Source of the DNA: Pelecanus crispus
Lineage: Eukaryota > Chordata > Aves > Pelecaniformes > Pelecanidae
NCBI RefSeq assembly: GCF_030463565.1
Contig: NC_134654.1
Span: 17,190,202-17,254,201, forward strand
Length of the DNA stretch: 64,000 nucleotides
Direction: 5' to 3'
Part shown: positions 22,701-36,306 of the stretch, piece after piece
Numbering within the stretch: position 1 is the first letter of the stretch
Layout: each line of letters opens with the position of its first letter
Translations under genes and position numbers: made by a program
The notes under the pieces: model-generated
Database searches by the model: none
What the model was told of the DNA's origin: nothing
Seen by the model: only the letters and a program-made list of their open reading frames with translations

Positions 22701-25700
22701 CTGCCCATAACCAGCACAGGGACCTAAACGAGCAGAAAATCACCCATTTCCACTGGGGTGTTTTCGGCCTGCTTTGCTCCCCAAGGATAAGGGTACCAGG
22801 GCTACCAAAGGAGAAGGAGGGATGCAAGGCTGAGGATAGGAAGGGCTGAACAGCATCAGCCCCACTCTGGAGCAGTTCAGACAGCAGGACCACATTTGCC
22901 CTCCCCAGCCATGGCAGATGGGGATGCTGCCTGCCCTTCCCCTCCTGCGCTTCACCAGGAATTTCCTGAGAGCAGCTGGCCCTGTGATCACTCCAACACA
23001 AATCCAAATGCAGTAACATGGTGAGGAAGGCTTTGAAGGCAAGAGCCTGTGCTGTAACCAAGGACTAAATTCAGCCTTTGTGCAGAGCATTTACAGACAG
23101 TTCCTTGCGTGTGGAGATGTAGGCTGTTCCCCAGCCAAGGTGCATGGGTAGCTTTTGAGTGACATTAATGAAGCCAGGCTGATTTATGCCAGATGATCTC
23201 ACCTTGGCACCTCTTTGGCTGAGCAGAGAGTGGCAGGGAGAAAAGACTCAACCTACACACCCCTGGGAGGGAGACTGCCAGCCCCTGCCCTGGCAGTGAT
23301 GCTGCTCCTGATAAGGGATGGAGCCCATCACCTGGCAGGAGGGATTCCTTGAACACCAGGTAGAAGCCATGTGTCACTGCAGGGACACAATAACCACCTG
23401 AAGCTCCAATGACACACTTAGAGCTGCCGATTTGGGTGAAAAAGCATTTTAGCAGAGGGTGTGTGGAACTGCAGGCACACACCATGGAGACCCCAGTGCT
23501 GGTGTCAGAGCAGTGGGAGACATCACCACTGGCACCCAGAAACCTGGGGTGTAACAGGATCCCTGTCGCTGCACCAGGCTGTTTCTTGGCCTGCTGAGAT
23601 AGGATCACTCCCCAACACCCACCCTGTGCCCCTCTGCCTGCCAGGCTGTTCCCAGCACACAGCAGCCATAAATCCCCTGGGAGACCAGATGCAACACACT
23701 GGGATGTGATGCTGGGATGCTGGGGCCAGTCCTCTTCTGGAGAGGATGGAGAGGGAAGTCCTTGCATCCTCTGCATGCAGGAACAAGTCCCCTGCTGCTG
23801 AGTCCTTTGCTATTGCCACCCCTTCTGGCCGCAGACCATGGGGCTAAAGACCCTGATTACAGTCACCTCTGCACTTTGTGCCCATTGAGCCCTGGCCCAC
23901 CACGTGCTGTGAGCCAGCCAGGGTACCCCCATGCCCACAGCTTGTTCAGGTGCTGTGTGGGGATGGCAAGCACAGAGAGTCTGAGCTGCATTGCAGCCCC
24001 CGCTTCTCCCCCAGAGACCTGGGCGAGCCAGGTCCCCCCTCCCAGGTTTGCACTGCTGGTCTGGTGTCTCACACAGGGACACTCTCAGACAAGGGGACTT
24101 CACCGAGTCTCTAGGACCAGACCCTCAGCATTAACTGTGCCACATCCCCACATCCCAGCACAGCAGATAGCGGTTGCTGCTGACAGCAAGTGTCAGCAAG
24201 TCCCCAGAGGAAGGGGAACGCAAGACATCAGAGCCTCCCACTACAGACAGCCCTCTCCGCCTGCCTCATCTCTCCCGAAATGACTGATCCTTGGCACAAG
24301 TAGGGGGATATTGTCCCCATTTCTGGGGATGGACTCTGCACTGGTCCTAGTGCCTGGTAGACTAACTCAGACATGCAAGAGAGAAGGTCACAGGCTTTTG
24401 CCTGGGAACCCCTGCCCAGCTGCCCTGAAGGCTGGGAATAGGATCCCCCATCACAGCCTGGCCCTGCACCATCCCCACTGCAAGTGGGAGCAGAGGGACC
24501 ACATAAGGAAGGACCCTGTCCCAAACCTGCCCGGCCCCAGGCTGCACTCACCTTCCCTTGCATCCTTCCAGCTCCCAGGATCACAGCTCCCTTCGGGGCA
24601 CAAGACCATCCCAGCAGGCACATTGTTAGGAGGAGGAGGGAGGGGGAGGAGGCGACCAGGCGCAGCCAAAGGGCACCGGCTCCTTGGCCAAGGTGCAGCA
24701 GGCGGGAGCTAGACGGCAAAGCAGCAATCCCCACGGCATCTGCAGCAGAGCCCATGCACAATGCTGCCGAAAACAGACGAGGCTTGCTTCTGCTCCATGT
24801 GCATGTGTCTGAGCTCACGGGTGACCACAAGCTTTCTACCCAGAAACAGGAAGGGCTCACAGGCCCTAGCCAACACACATGACCGTGGGGAGACGACAGA
24901 TGAGTCGAGGGGAAATATGACGGGGTGGGGGGGCGTAAAAGCAAGCCCTGCAAAAGTGCCAGTGAGAGGCAGAAGCTTCTCAGTTCCCTGATCCACACCC
25001 GTGAGGGCTTCTCTGCTTTCTGTCCCCCTCCTCCCCCCTTGGATCTCTTCCCTTCCCTGCAGCAGACACAAGACACATTTCATCCCGTAACTGGTTATTT
25101 TGCTGTCTGCCAGCTCAGCAAGACCTGAGTCTTCTCTGCATTCATCCCACTTCTTTGCAGAGCTGCAAATCCCTGCTTCCTCTCTGCAATACTTAAAATA
25201 CCCATGGCATCAGCTGTATTTTACTTCATTTGCAGGAAAAAATTAAAAAGGAAGGGCAAGAAGGGAAGTCACATTCCTCTCTTCAGTTTTCAATAACCAT
25301 GAGGGTTTTTTTACTGAAAAAAAAAAAACAACTTAGTGACTCGAAAGCCACCTCTCCCAAGAGTTTGGGGTAGTTATGGAAATCATCTGGCTATATTATT
25401 AAAAATTAAGAACTTTGCATTGAAAGCACAGTTCACCCTGGAAACTGGCAGATAAGACCATGGGTTAAAGGGCTTTGCAGCCTCACCCTCCTTTTCCAAA
25501 CTAGCCAGGTGATGGAGAGACTGTGAGCAAGACCTGGCTGAGCATCGGGTGCTGAGCAGCCCAGAAACCCATCCTCAGTAGGGCAGCAGTTAATGGGGAC
25601 CTCGAGGTGGGGAACAGTTTGTGACAGCTGCTCTATTTTAGCCAAGGTAATACAAGATGCAGTGCAGTCCCATATGGAGGTGAGGCCACTGGGGCTGGGA

Positions 25701-28700
25701 TCCTCCAGTCTGCCTCCCTCCTCACCTCTCCATCCTCCCAGTGCTCACCCCATTGAACCACCTTCCTCCTGAGCAGAGGTTCCCCATTTGCATCATGCTC
25801 TGGCCCAGGCCTGCACAAGGGAATAGTCACCTTCCTCCAGGGTTGTCCCCTCGCTGGTGCTTACAGCCAGGGAGGCATGGTGGGGAGACCACACCAATGC
25901 CCTCTCCTTTCTCTGAGGGCTGGTCATTAGCAGGACAGACAGCAAAGACACTGTGATGAGGCAGGTTTCAGCAGATCATGCATTACTGTGTGTGCTTTTT
26001 GGATGTGCCTGCAGGGCCCCAGCTATGGCTGTGTGGACACCACCAAGTTGTACAGACAGAAGGTCATTGGTCCCTGTAGGGTCATCAGTCCCTACTGCAT
26101 GCAGAGGCCAGGCTGGGATGCTCTTGTCCTCCATGAAGGAGGATCCATGGTCACTTAGCCCTTGTTAGATTGTTTGAATTATGACATGGGCTAGTACCCT
26201 TATAGGTGTGAGGCTACGTCACCTGCAGTCCCAAAGGACCCTGCCTCAGGCTCAGCATTATGCGGTCCTGCGCCAGTGGAAGGCTCACCTGGCTACCAGC
26301 CTCCACACACCCCTGCGTGGCTGTAGCATGAGCAGAGACTGTCAGAGTAAGGCATTGCACAGTCACAGCCTCACCACCAAGAGACCTGGGGGATTTTCAG
26401 AAGTGCTGCTAACACACTGGCAGCAAACACCCAAGAGCCTCTACAAGTTGCAAGGGAATCCAGCCTGACCAGGACTGGAGCTGAGTCCTAGGAGGCCACC
26501 TGGGCCATGTGCCACCCCACAGCAGCCCAGCTCCCCCAGCCTGTTCCATTCTGCTGACCATTACAACAAAGCCCAACCAGGTAAACTTCCCAGAGAGCAT
26601 GTGGCACAGTGATGGGATTGCCTTCCCAGCCTGGTGCACCCGCTGGAGGAACAGTCCAGCTTTGCAGGAAAGCACTTCCCTGTCCCAAGAAAAGGATATT
26701 TCCCTCTTAGTTCCAATCCATGGCAGGAGTTGAAGCTCAGTCCTTTTTAAGCCCTCAGTATGCAAGGACGCTGGGGTAGGATTGAAAATCCCACAGCAGA
26801 AGGATGGAGATGTATCCATCCACATAAGTCATCTCAACCCCATCATACTTCATGGAGAGAAGTGACTCAGGCTGTCTGTCCCCTGGAGACAATCAACATG
26901 GGGATGCACAGCCTCCCCAAAAGACCTGCTGCTCTGTCTCACAGATCATCAAAAGCTGGTGTAAATTGCTAAAAACCAAAGCCTCTAGACTAGGTGAAAC
27001 ACATGAGACACAGACCAAGCAATGCAGAAATACCTGAAGCCGTGAAAGAAAACGTAAACCCAAACCCTTTGGCAGTGGGAGCTGGGCTAGCAGCAAACAG
27101 GCAGGCTCGCTTGGGAAGCCCAGTCACGCCGTCCTGCCCCGGCTCTCCAACATGCCTGAGCACCCTCCACTGCCCAGCACAACCCTGGCTTGGGTTCCAA
27201 ACACCATTGCCCAGAGCTGTGCTGACCATGGCCAGCCTCGGGGGATGTCCCCTCTCCCACCTCCCTGCTTCACCCAAGGACAGCAGTGACACAGCAGGGC
27301 AAGCGCAGCCCATGGTGCACACACGCTTGTTTTCTCTGAGTTATATTTAGTCCTGCTTCAAAGCCAGCCTCTCCACGCCTTCTGCAGCCCTGTATTTAGT
27401 TACAAATTCACTACATGGGTATGTCTGAGGTTTCCTGTGGTTGTTTATCAGTTCAACTACAGACACTCGCAAAGAAAACACACGTATTGCACAGGAACGG
27501 AGCATGGGAAGCTGTTCCCCCAGCCACGCTCCTCCTCTCCCCTCTCCCCCATCCCACCACCAGTTACCGCCCCAATTCCAACTCTTCCCATTCCTGCAGT
27601 GGACGCCCCGGCTTGCTCCTGGTGTGAGGAAGGATTGTAAAAATACCATCGGCAGTGGCAAGCGAGCTGTTCAACACCGGAGTGTCCTGAAGGGAGACGC
27701 AGCAAGTGCTCAGCTGTAGGGAAGACACATGAGCACACGTACTTGTAGCGTTTCGTCATGAGATGACAGAAGTCCTGTAGAGCAGACCAGAATTCACCAC
27801 CCCCTCGCACTGCCCTCCCCCTTCTCCCTGCAGTTGCCTTTGAGTAAGATTGGTTATGAAAGTAGCACATCAGAGGCTTCGTCTAATGTTACAAAGCTCC
27901 GGGGCGGCTGCCCAGCCCGCATTTCCTTTTAGCTCTGGCGAGAGCGGCTGAAGCACAAGTATCAAATGTGAGCCACAGGGACATTTCTTCACTGCATGAG
28001 CTGAAGTTTCAAGTGGGCCGTTCCCCCCAAGCTAACCTGAGTATCTGACGTTGCATCCTCTGGGCTGCTCAAATAGCCAATAGCCCCCAAAACTGCTCCT
28101 CTGGAACCCAGAGTCATCACTTACACCAGGACAAGTTAACTGATGTTACAGCAAAATCATCCAGGGGAGTCCATCAGAGGCAGGTTTGACATCTTGTTTG
28201 CACCCTCCTTTTAAACCATGTCCATCTGCCAGTGGAGCAGCTGCTATTTTTGGCCCTGATCCTGACCTCCAGCCCAGCTGCACAGCTGAGGTAGGAAAGG
28301 GGGACAAATGCAGCTTTCCAGCCTCCAGCCCTCCTTGCTGTCCAGGTAACAGCAGCTCCAGGCTCCCCTGAGGACCTGAACCATGGCCAAGGATAAACAT
28401 GGAGGGCAGTGTCTGGCTCCATCTCACTCTACATAAGCCACCCCAGAGCAAGGTGTCTCAGTTAAAATGAAAACTAAGCAAAACTTTCGTTATGAAACTC
28501 AAAAACCACATAAAGATCATCTGCCAGGTTGTGTTTAAAAGAGCCTTGTTTGTGGCCCCATTTGGACAGGCTGCCAGGGTGGAGGAGACCCGCAGAAGAG
28601 GCGGGGGAACCACGCATGCTGTGGACCAGCCTGGAGCCCCCCTTCTGGACTGATTTTCAGTTTCAGCTCAAAACCTGGCAGGGCTTGTTCTTTCAGACAG

Positions 28701-29495
28701 CTCTGATATGAAACCAGATGCTCTCCCTCAGGCTCTCACTGCCAAGGAAACGCATCTCAGGCTCAGACTCTGCTTTCCAGCAACACTTTGCTGCACTGCT
28801 TGCCTGCTGGCTGCTCCGACAAGGCACATCCCTGCCAGGAGACTCATGCCCATGGAGGCAGAAGGCGAGAATGGCTCTTACAGCCATTTCACTAATGAAA
28901 CACCTTTGCAGTTTGCACTGCAGTGGACATTCATCTGCCCATCAGCATTGAATGAGCACCAGAGCCCTTTGCTAAAGCTGGCGTGGAAGTCAAGTGGCTT
29001 CCTGGACACTAACGACTCTTTGGAGACTTCCTCGCCAACGTCATGTTTCATCCTTTCTAAGGAAAGCAACGAGTTTTCCGGAAACACCAGGTTTTTAGAT
29101 TTAGCATCTCTCTTTCCATTCCCAGAGTTGGCTTTGGAAAAAACAGAGGGAAAAAATAAGTGCGTTTTGAAAACCACTGCCAGGTTTGCTTGCACAAACA
29201 GCCTAGGCAAGTGCTGTCCACCTGAGGGGGAAATAAAAGTGGGCAGAGCTCAGGCTCCCAAATGTGGCCAGGCTGGGAGAGGCCAGGCGGGGAGCCAGCT
29301 ACTTGCTTGAGATGGAAGGGGCTGTGGGATGGCACAACTGCTTTCTGCCTCCATACAGTCCCATTCCCTGAGCCTTTGTACAGTATGTTCACCAGCAGTT
29401 TCAGGGTGTGTTCAGCATCTCATGCTGTGGAGCAAGCAGCTCCCATGGGGCTGCAGTGAGGTTTGCTCAGGCAGGAGTTCATGAGCACGTTTGAA

Positions 29496-29537
29496 CTGGT
29501 GCCACAATGCTGTGAGCTGGCACCACAATGCTGTTGG
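29496..29537. repeat. Imperfect 21-bp tandem duplication
   Basis: Two adjacent copies of a 21-bp unit beginning CTGG and sharing CCACAATGCTGT. Three differences between the copies. Confidence 0.7.
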
Positions 29538-30194
29538 TGTTTCTTGCAGTGCTCCGGCAGTGTGGCTGCTGGTAGCACATCGGTACCCATCTGCCTTGCC
29601 TGACCACAGGCAGTCTGGAGACCAGAGGATGAGGGACCACCGGGGGTATACCTGTATCCAGAAGCCTCAGTGGTGAATCCAGCGCTGTTTATAACTTGCG
29701 TCTTCCCTGCCTCAGTGATGCAACAGTATCTCAGTGCCCAGCTCTGCGCAGGGACACACTGTTGTTCCCCTCCATAGTGAAGTAGATTTCACCAAGCCTC
29801 TGCTGGAAGCTGCACTCAGGTGGCCACATCTGCCCAACAGCGGAGGGGAGGTCGATGGAGCTAACGAAGGGCATGGAGCAATTGCCTATGGGCTTGGGGG
29901 ATCACCAGAGGAGGGTGACCAGAGCCACAGTGACCCCAGCATGTTGTGCATGGCACCTTCCCCCAGTGTCAGCAGATGACTGTGCTAGTGCTGTGCTCTT
30001 GGCGTTGCCCTGGGAGTGGGGAATGAACAATGTGACAACTGCTGACAGGGCTAAGACAGAGCAGGAACAGAAGCAGATTAGCAAGGAAGGGGTGAGTATA
30101 TAATGTTGCACCAGGAGGACAGGGTCAATAACAAGATTTAATTACATGGTATGGGCAGCAACAGAAACCACAACTTTCAGTAGGACCATGAACA

Positions 30195-30208
30195 CCCCCC
30201 CCCCCCCC
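30195..30208. repeat. Homopolymer run of 14 C
   Basis: Uninterrupted C14 in the intergenic interval. Confidence 0.9.
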
Positions 30209-33200
30209 AGTAATGCCAGTCTAGACTGAAGAATAGCACAAGAAAAAGTTGTCCCAGCACAGATCACTCATGACAACAGCTCCCTTGGAGAGCTCCTGCC
30301 CAAACCATGTTTGATGGACAGTGCTGTCTTCAAGGCGTGTCACACCTCAAAATAGAAAGACGTGACTCAGCCAACACGGCATCTGCCTTCAGAACAACCA
30401 TTAACACCAGCAAAGTGCACAAAAGCAAGAAAGCAACTGGGAAAGCAACTCCTAAGAGCCCCCATGTGTAGGTAGGAGATGTGGTCAGCATTAGGAAGGC
30501 TGAACAACCAAAATGAGAGTCCTCTTGGGTCAGCTCTTTCCCAAACACTGGGAGCAGAGGAGCTGAAGGAGATTATTTCACTTTTGTAGCAAAAAAAAAA
30601 AAGCAATGTTTCTGTCATACAACAATCTGAACATGTTGTCCCATAAGGTCCAGGAAGCTCCAGTAAAACCATTGCTAGCTGCCCTGTGCCATCTCGCCCA
30701 GTGCCGAGAATTCTTCTCCTCTGTCCAGTTTGGGGCCATCCAGCCAGGAATATGGGCTGTCCCAGACTGATGGACAGGCAACAGACAGCAAAGTCTCATA
30801 GCTCTGTCTCTTTACGAAACAGGACTAAGAAGAACCAAAATATATGGCAAGCTATTTTAGGGTAGAAACACCATCATAACTGATCTTCATAACAGCCCTA
30901 CAATATTTGATGTCAGGACAGCCCTGTGGCAGCACTGGAGCCACAGCATCTCACAGCTGGTGGGGAGAGACTACAGGGCAGAGTCGTGCAGAGGCCGGTG
31001 TCTGCTGCAAGCAGCAAGGCCAGGTCTTGCCAGAACAGGTCAAATTAATTAATCTCCTCAGGTCAAATTAATGTTTGAGAGAAAGCTGTGCAGTTTGAAC
31101 AGATTCATGTGACAGCAGAGGCTGGCCATGTATTTCACCAGACTGACCCATGTTTTCTTCCGTTGCATACGTAGGACATACCTTTAGATGTTCAGTGGGG
31201 CCCTGAGCTGTAAAGACTGAATAATGTCCCATGGTTTTGAGCCATCCACAGAGGAACTCAGAAACTGTTTGAGAAAGCCTTGGGAACCATGTACTCACTC
31301 CACAACCAAAGTACCAAACAAGTACACGCCTAAAAGTTTGTGTAATACTCGGAGATGATAAATCACTCCTTGAAGCCCAGATAAATTTGTTTCTGTGTTC
31401 AAACTTAGTCAAGAGGCAGAAAAGAAAAACTGCTGCTATGTTGCATAGACAGTCAGAGAGCTCCCATGGAAGGGCAACAGCATCCTAGGGAGGTGAGCAG
31501 TCAGGGTGCAGTGGCGCAGGCTTGGTGCCATTGGTGCAGCCAGAGGATGCTGCCAGAGGAAAACGCTCAGCAGCGCACAGCAGGGAGGAGGACTAAAACC
31601 TCCCTGTTGCACAGAGTTGGCTCATCTACGTTTTTCTGAAGCTTGGGCCCCAAGCACTCCCATTTTTATTTCCTTTCAGGATGGTGCTGCTGCACTCTCC
31701 TCCTTATCGCCACTACCATCACTGTTTATTGCCATCTCACTGCGGCAGTGCTCAGGGCCCCCAAGGGACAGATGAGGCACCAGGCCAAGGGGAGGGGAAG
31801 CTGGGCAGCCACACGACTACACAACAACCAGTGCTGGAACGTGCGCCACGCCAGCCACCCCCAGGCTGCATGAAAATCCAGTGCACAGCCTCCCCCCGGG
31901 GCTTGATGCATGAGCACTGCCTGCCCTATGGGGCAAGGAGCTGGAAGCGGGGAGCCCCAGCAATACCGGGGCAAGAGTGGGTGATGGCTGGGAGCAGCTC
32001 TGGGCAGGTAACTCTGTTCCTTGCAACTGGGAGTTGTTTCACACAGAGCAAAATTAATAAGCATGAGCTAGTGCTGAAACAGCCCCAAGTCAGTGATGTA
32101 ATTCACTCACCCCATCTGGGCTGAGCAGCAAGCAGTTGCTAGCTGTCTGCGGGGTGTGCATGGGGGATGTGTGTGCAGTGAGTGGCCGGGGGCCTCGAAC
32201 AAGTGCCAGAGCGGTAACAACATCAAAACTACCCGCGTCTTCTCCAGTGGCACAGGCAGCAAAGTCTCTACGCTCCTCCCTGGGACAGGCTCCAGGGCAA
32301 ACACTGTGTGTCCCACCAGGATTCCACTCACTGACAGGGTGCAGCAGGGAAAGCTTGCACAAATATTCCCTTCCTGCAGAGAAACAGCATGTTCCTCTTC
32401 TCCAGCACCATCAGTGCCCCCTCCCCTAATTCTCTCTGAGAAAGGAAACCAAACTGACCCCGTTCAAAGGCTTTCCAGGGTCTTTCATCCACAGGGATGC
32501 AGCACTCACACACACACTGCCAACCTCTAAGACATAAAGCACTCCCCAGTAAAAGCACAGCACTGGGGACCAGCAGAGCAGCAGGTCCCCCTCAAAGGAG
32601 CAGAGAGAAGACAAGACATAGGATGAACACTGCATTTCCCCATGCATGGACTCAGGAGCAACGCGCCCTCCAGGACTCTACCTGCTTCTTCAGGGCAGGC
32701 ACCAGGGAGCCCAGCAAGTCACATGTGCATCCGATGTCCTGTCCAGTGTGGGGGAGCAGAGTGGGGTCCTGGAGGAGTCATCGCAGGGTCCACTGTGCCT
32801 GGCAAGGAGGTCGGCGGGTGCTGGGAGAACGCCGGGGCAGCTGCCAGACTCTGCAGCACACTTCAAAGTCTGCGAAGTGAAAAGGGAAGCACCGGAGTTA
32901 TTTCAAGACAACTTCCTCTTTCACAGAGAAGTCCCTCAAGGAGAAAGCTGTCCCCGTGCAGGTCGCGCTCGCCTGGTGCTCTCCAGACGTGCAGGCGCAG
33001 GCGAAAGAGGGCTCAGGCGTGCCCTGCCTCTAATCCCCCAAAACCAGCCATGCAGTTCAGGCTGTTCTGGGACGAGCCTGTCTGGGGGCAGACGTGGTGA
33101 GCCCTGGCACTGGCACAGCCTCCACTGTGCTGCCGACCACCCCGTGCAAGGACAACTCCTCTGGTGCTGCTGCCTCCCAGCGAGGCAGAGAGAGTGCTTG

Positions 33201-35894
33201 AGGCTGCACACCCAGCACCTCGAAATAAACAGTGTTGCTACGAGAGACAAGGAGGAGTCTGTCCAAGGAGACACTTTTCCAGCTCCCCGATCCAAGTGCC
33301 GTGTTTTGTGTCTCTGCCAGTGCCTCCCGCCTGGAGTATCTTGCGCACATCTGCTTTTGCTCAATGCCAGCCCCTGCAGCTTCCCAGAGCAGCCCCTGCC
33401 TGCCTGCTGCCAGCACAAGGATGCAGCCTGAGCAGGGGATGCCCGGCCCCTTCTGGAATGCGTTTGCAGAGGAGTTTGACATTGCGTTGATAGAGCTGTT
33501 GGCTGCGCATTGGTTGGAGCAAGTCTGGCTGTGCTCAGCAGGGTGTCATGTTGTCACCACTTGTGACTCAGTGTCAGGAGTGCAGCTTCTGGGATGAGCC
33601 CAAATGGGGCCCCAGGTGAGGCTGCTTAAGTCTGTCAGTGCCCTGACACTCAGTTAGGGCTGAGACCCATTTGCACATTGGCATAAGCCCAGGCTGGCAC
33701 ATGGAAGGGATGCATGGACCCGTCAGATCCAGCCCAAATCAGGAGATAAATGTTCATCCCTATGGCATGTGGGTGCAGGACTGGGGTGAACCCACCAGCT
33801 CTGTCAGTCCAGCCAGCTGATGGAGCATGTGTGCATGCCCCCATGCTTCACTGTACAAAGTGTTCAGGAAAGCTCAATGGCATTGGCCGACCCCTCCAGC
33901 CAGCAACTGCCACAACCAGTGCCGTCACCGCTTATGGCCAGGACCCTGCTAGATCAACTCATGACCCCACGTGTTATCTAGAGCAGTGCTTGAGCTGCTG
34001 AGTTTTTCTGGGGTAAGTGGGTTGGGGGGAGAAAGTACTCATAGAGGGAGCGTGGGAACTGCAGCTGATACTGTATCACTTCCCATCTTCTTTTACATGA
34101 GAAAAAGGATTAGGTACAGTTACATACCTGGGCCCCAGATTTAAAAATAACCTACTTCCTTCCTGACTGGGAGAGAAAGGCAGGAGGAGGCAGTTTAACT
34201 GGCTGTCAGCAATACTTGCATTCAATTCCCACTCGTTGCACTGGTGCCAAGTTGCTGCGCTGAGCAGCATCCCCTTCCCCTGGTGAGCTCGCCGTCCTGC
34301 ACAGCCGAGCAGCCGTCCTGCAGGCAGGAAGGCTCCAGGGAAACAACAGGAGCACACAACAGCAGATGATAATATCCTCATTTTCCTTGTCTTGTTTTCA
34401 TTCACATTCACTCCCATTCATGAAGGATACACGCACATGTCCTCACCCCACTACAGAATCACTGCAGAGCACAGTGGCACCAGCAGACCCCAGACCAGCC
34501 CTGTGGGCAGCGTGCTTGTGGCATATACACATGGGATCTTGTTTGCAAAAGCTTTGTCCCTGCTAGCATGAGAATTAGTTTTTTCAACATGCCCGGGCTA
34601 AGGTTTTGGACATCACTGTTCGATAGCTTATTGTCCTGTGCCTGTCCATCAGTTCTGATGCCACGTTGTGTCTGTCCTTCCTCAACAGGAGTTACCCGGC
34701 ATGCAGGAGTTCCAGCCACAGGCAGGAACTGCCACACAGATACTGTTTCCCATGCAAATGCCAGAGGAAAGTGAGCTGTGAAGCCAATACCCTGACACGA
34801 GTCGGGTATGAGCCCCACACAGTTGCATAGGAGGGGAAAAGGGTGGCACAGGCTACATGGCACCCTTTTGTCAGATGTGCTCTTGCTTTGGTGTTGCTCC
34901 ACGAGCATCTTTCAAGGCCGGTGTCTCCCACTTGCTGCTGGATATTTTCACTCCTCACCCCTCAAGCTAGCCACTGCAGGTCCCAAACTTTCACCCTCCC
35001 CCTTATTTTCTCGAGAATTGGACTATCTCCCTCTGCACAGCTACAGAAGGAGGATGCCAGTGAGCTTCCTTGGACTGTTTCTGTAGCACACTCCCAGCAC
35101 CCCCCTCATTGCCATCAACTTTGGGATCCCAAACCAAAATTCATTTAGCTAATGGGCCCTTCCGGAGACCTTCCCATCCTGACTTTTCTGTATGCGCCAT
35201 GTCTAGTCATAGTGGCAGCTGGATTTCAGCATCAGCCCTCCTCCAAGTGTGGGGTCATGTTCTCTTGTGGCAACACATGTAACAGGGAGGAAGGGTTTGG
35301 TTCTTCATGTTTTCTGTAACAAGCTGCCAGTTAGCAGCTGATACCATTAGACACTGAAACACAGCTGACTATCACCCCGAGAACAGATGGGGAACTGTTA
35401 AATCACCCCAGATAACATCACATCTCTGCCAACCTGTGCTGGCAACAGTGAGAGGAAGAGCCAGGTATGACCCCGCTCAAACAAAGACTTCAGTGAGAAG
35501 ACCAAGAAAAAAAAAAGGAAGAAACCAAAATGAAGTAGAGAGAGAACCTCTTGTGTGGCAAGCAGCATGGACCCAGTACAAAACAGCTCTTTGTCCCTGC
35601 AAACGCTGTTCTCTGTGATTTACAGGTATTACAGGAGCACCATAAAGGGCCATGCCTGTATGCTTCTGTGGATGAATGTACACAACAGCTCTGAACCAGT
35701 CTGAACCTCCCTCACACAGAAGAAGTCTGTCTCCTGAAATAAATACAAAGAGCTCACCTGAAGCACTAATTCAGGAGGGGCTTTCCAGCCTGGAGAGGAA
35801 CTTACTGCGCAGAAAGGGGCTTTCCTGCCATGGGAGCCGCAAGCAACCCTCTGTCCTCTCAAGACTCTACAGCCGCTGGCACCTGAACTCCTGC

Positions 35895-35921
35895 CAGCAC
35901 CAGCACCAGCACCAGCAGCAG
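35895..35921. repeat. (CAGCAC)n / CAG simple repeat
   Basis: Three CAGCAC units followed by three CAG triplets, at the left edge of a locally CpG-richer stretch (35.9-36.2 kb). Confidence 0.85.
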
Positions 35922-36276
35922 CTCCCCACCAGAGAGCACGTTGCACAACCACTGGGCCGTGACGCACCGATACCAGCCGGGGCTGGCTCCCTCCTGGCAG
36001 TCATGCTCCGGCGCTTTGCAGCTGCATGCAGGGCCCCTGGCACCTCACAGCCCCCCGCTCAACACCGGCACCAGTGGGGCTGAAGGAGCGTTGGTGGCAA
36101 TGCCAGGGCTGGCAGCAAGCGGGGCCAGCGGAGACAGAGATGCTTCTCCTCCCCATCACGGCGCTGACGTTCGGTTCCCATTTTGGCTGCTGCTCCACAC
36201 CCTGCAAACACACAAAGGTTCCTGTTGAAGGGGAGCTCTGGACAACTCTCCTCCTGCCCTGGTTTCTATTCATGGA

Positions 36277-36306
36277 TGCTTTAGTTTTCCCTGCTTTAGT
36301 TTTCCG
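36277..36306. repeat. 15-bp tandem duplication
   Basis: TGCTTTAGTTTTCCC followed directly by TGCTTTAGTTTTCCG. Confidence 0.85.

Noticed and set aside
24228..25076. 282-codon open frame on the minus strand between the genes
   Set aside because: Composition is glycine-, serine- and leucine-rich without a recognisable domain, the overlapping frames are equally long, and no flanking exons were found. It fits a GC-rich chance ORF.
28708..29310. 200-codon plus-strand open frame
   Set aside because: No recognisable domain and no splice partners; treated as chance.
32646..33431. 261-codon open frame on the plus strand
   Set aside because: No familiar domain, and four other frames are open over the same stretch. 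No support as a gene.
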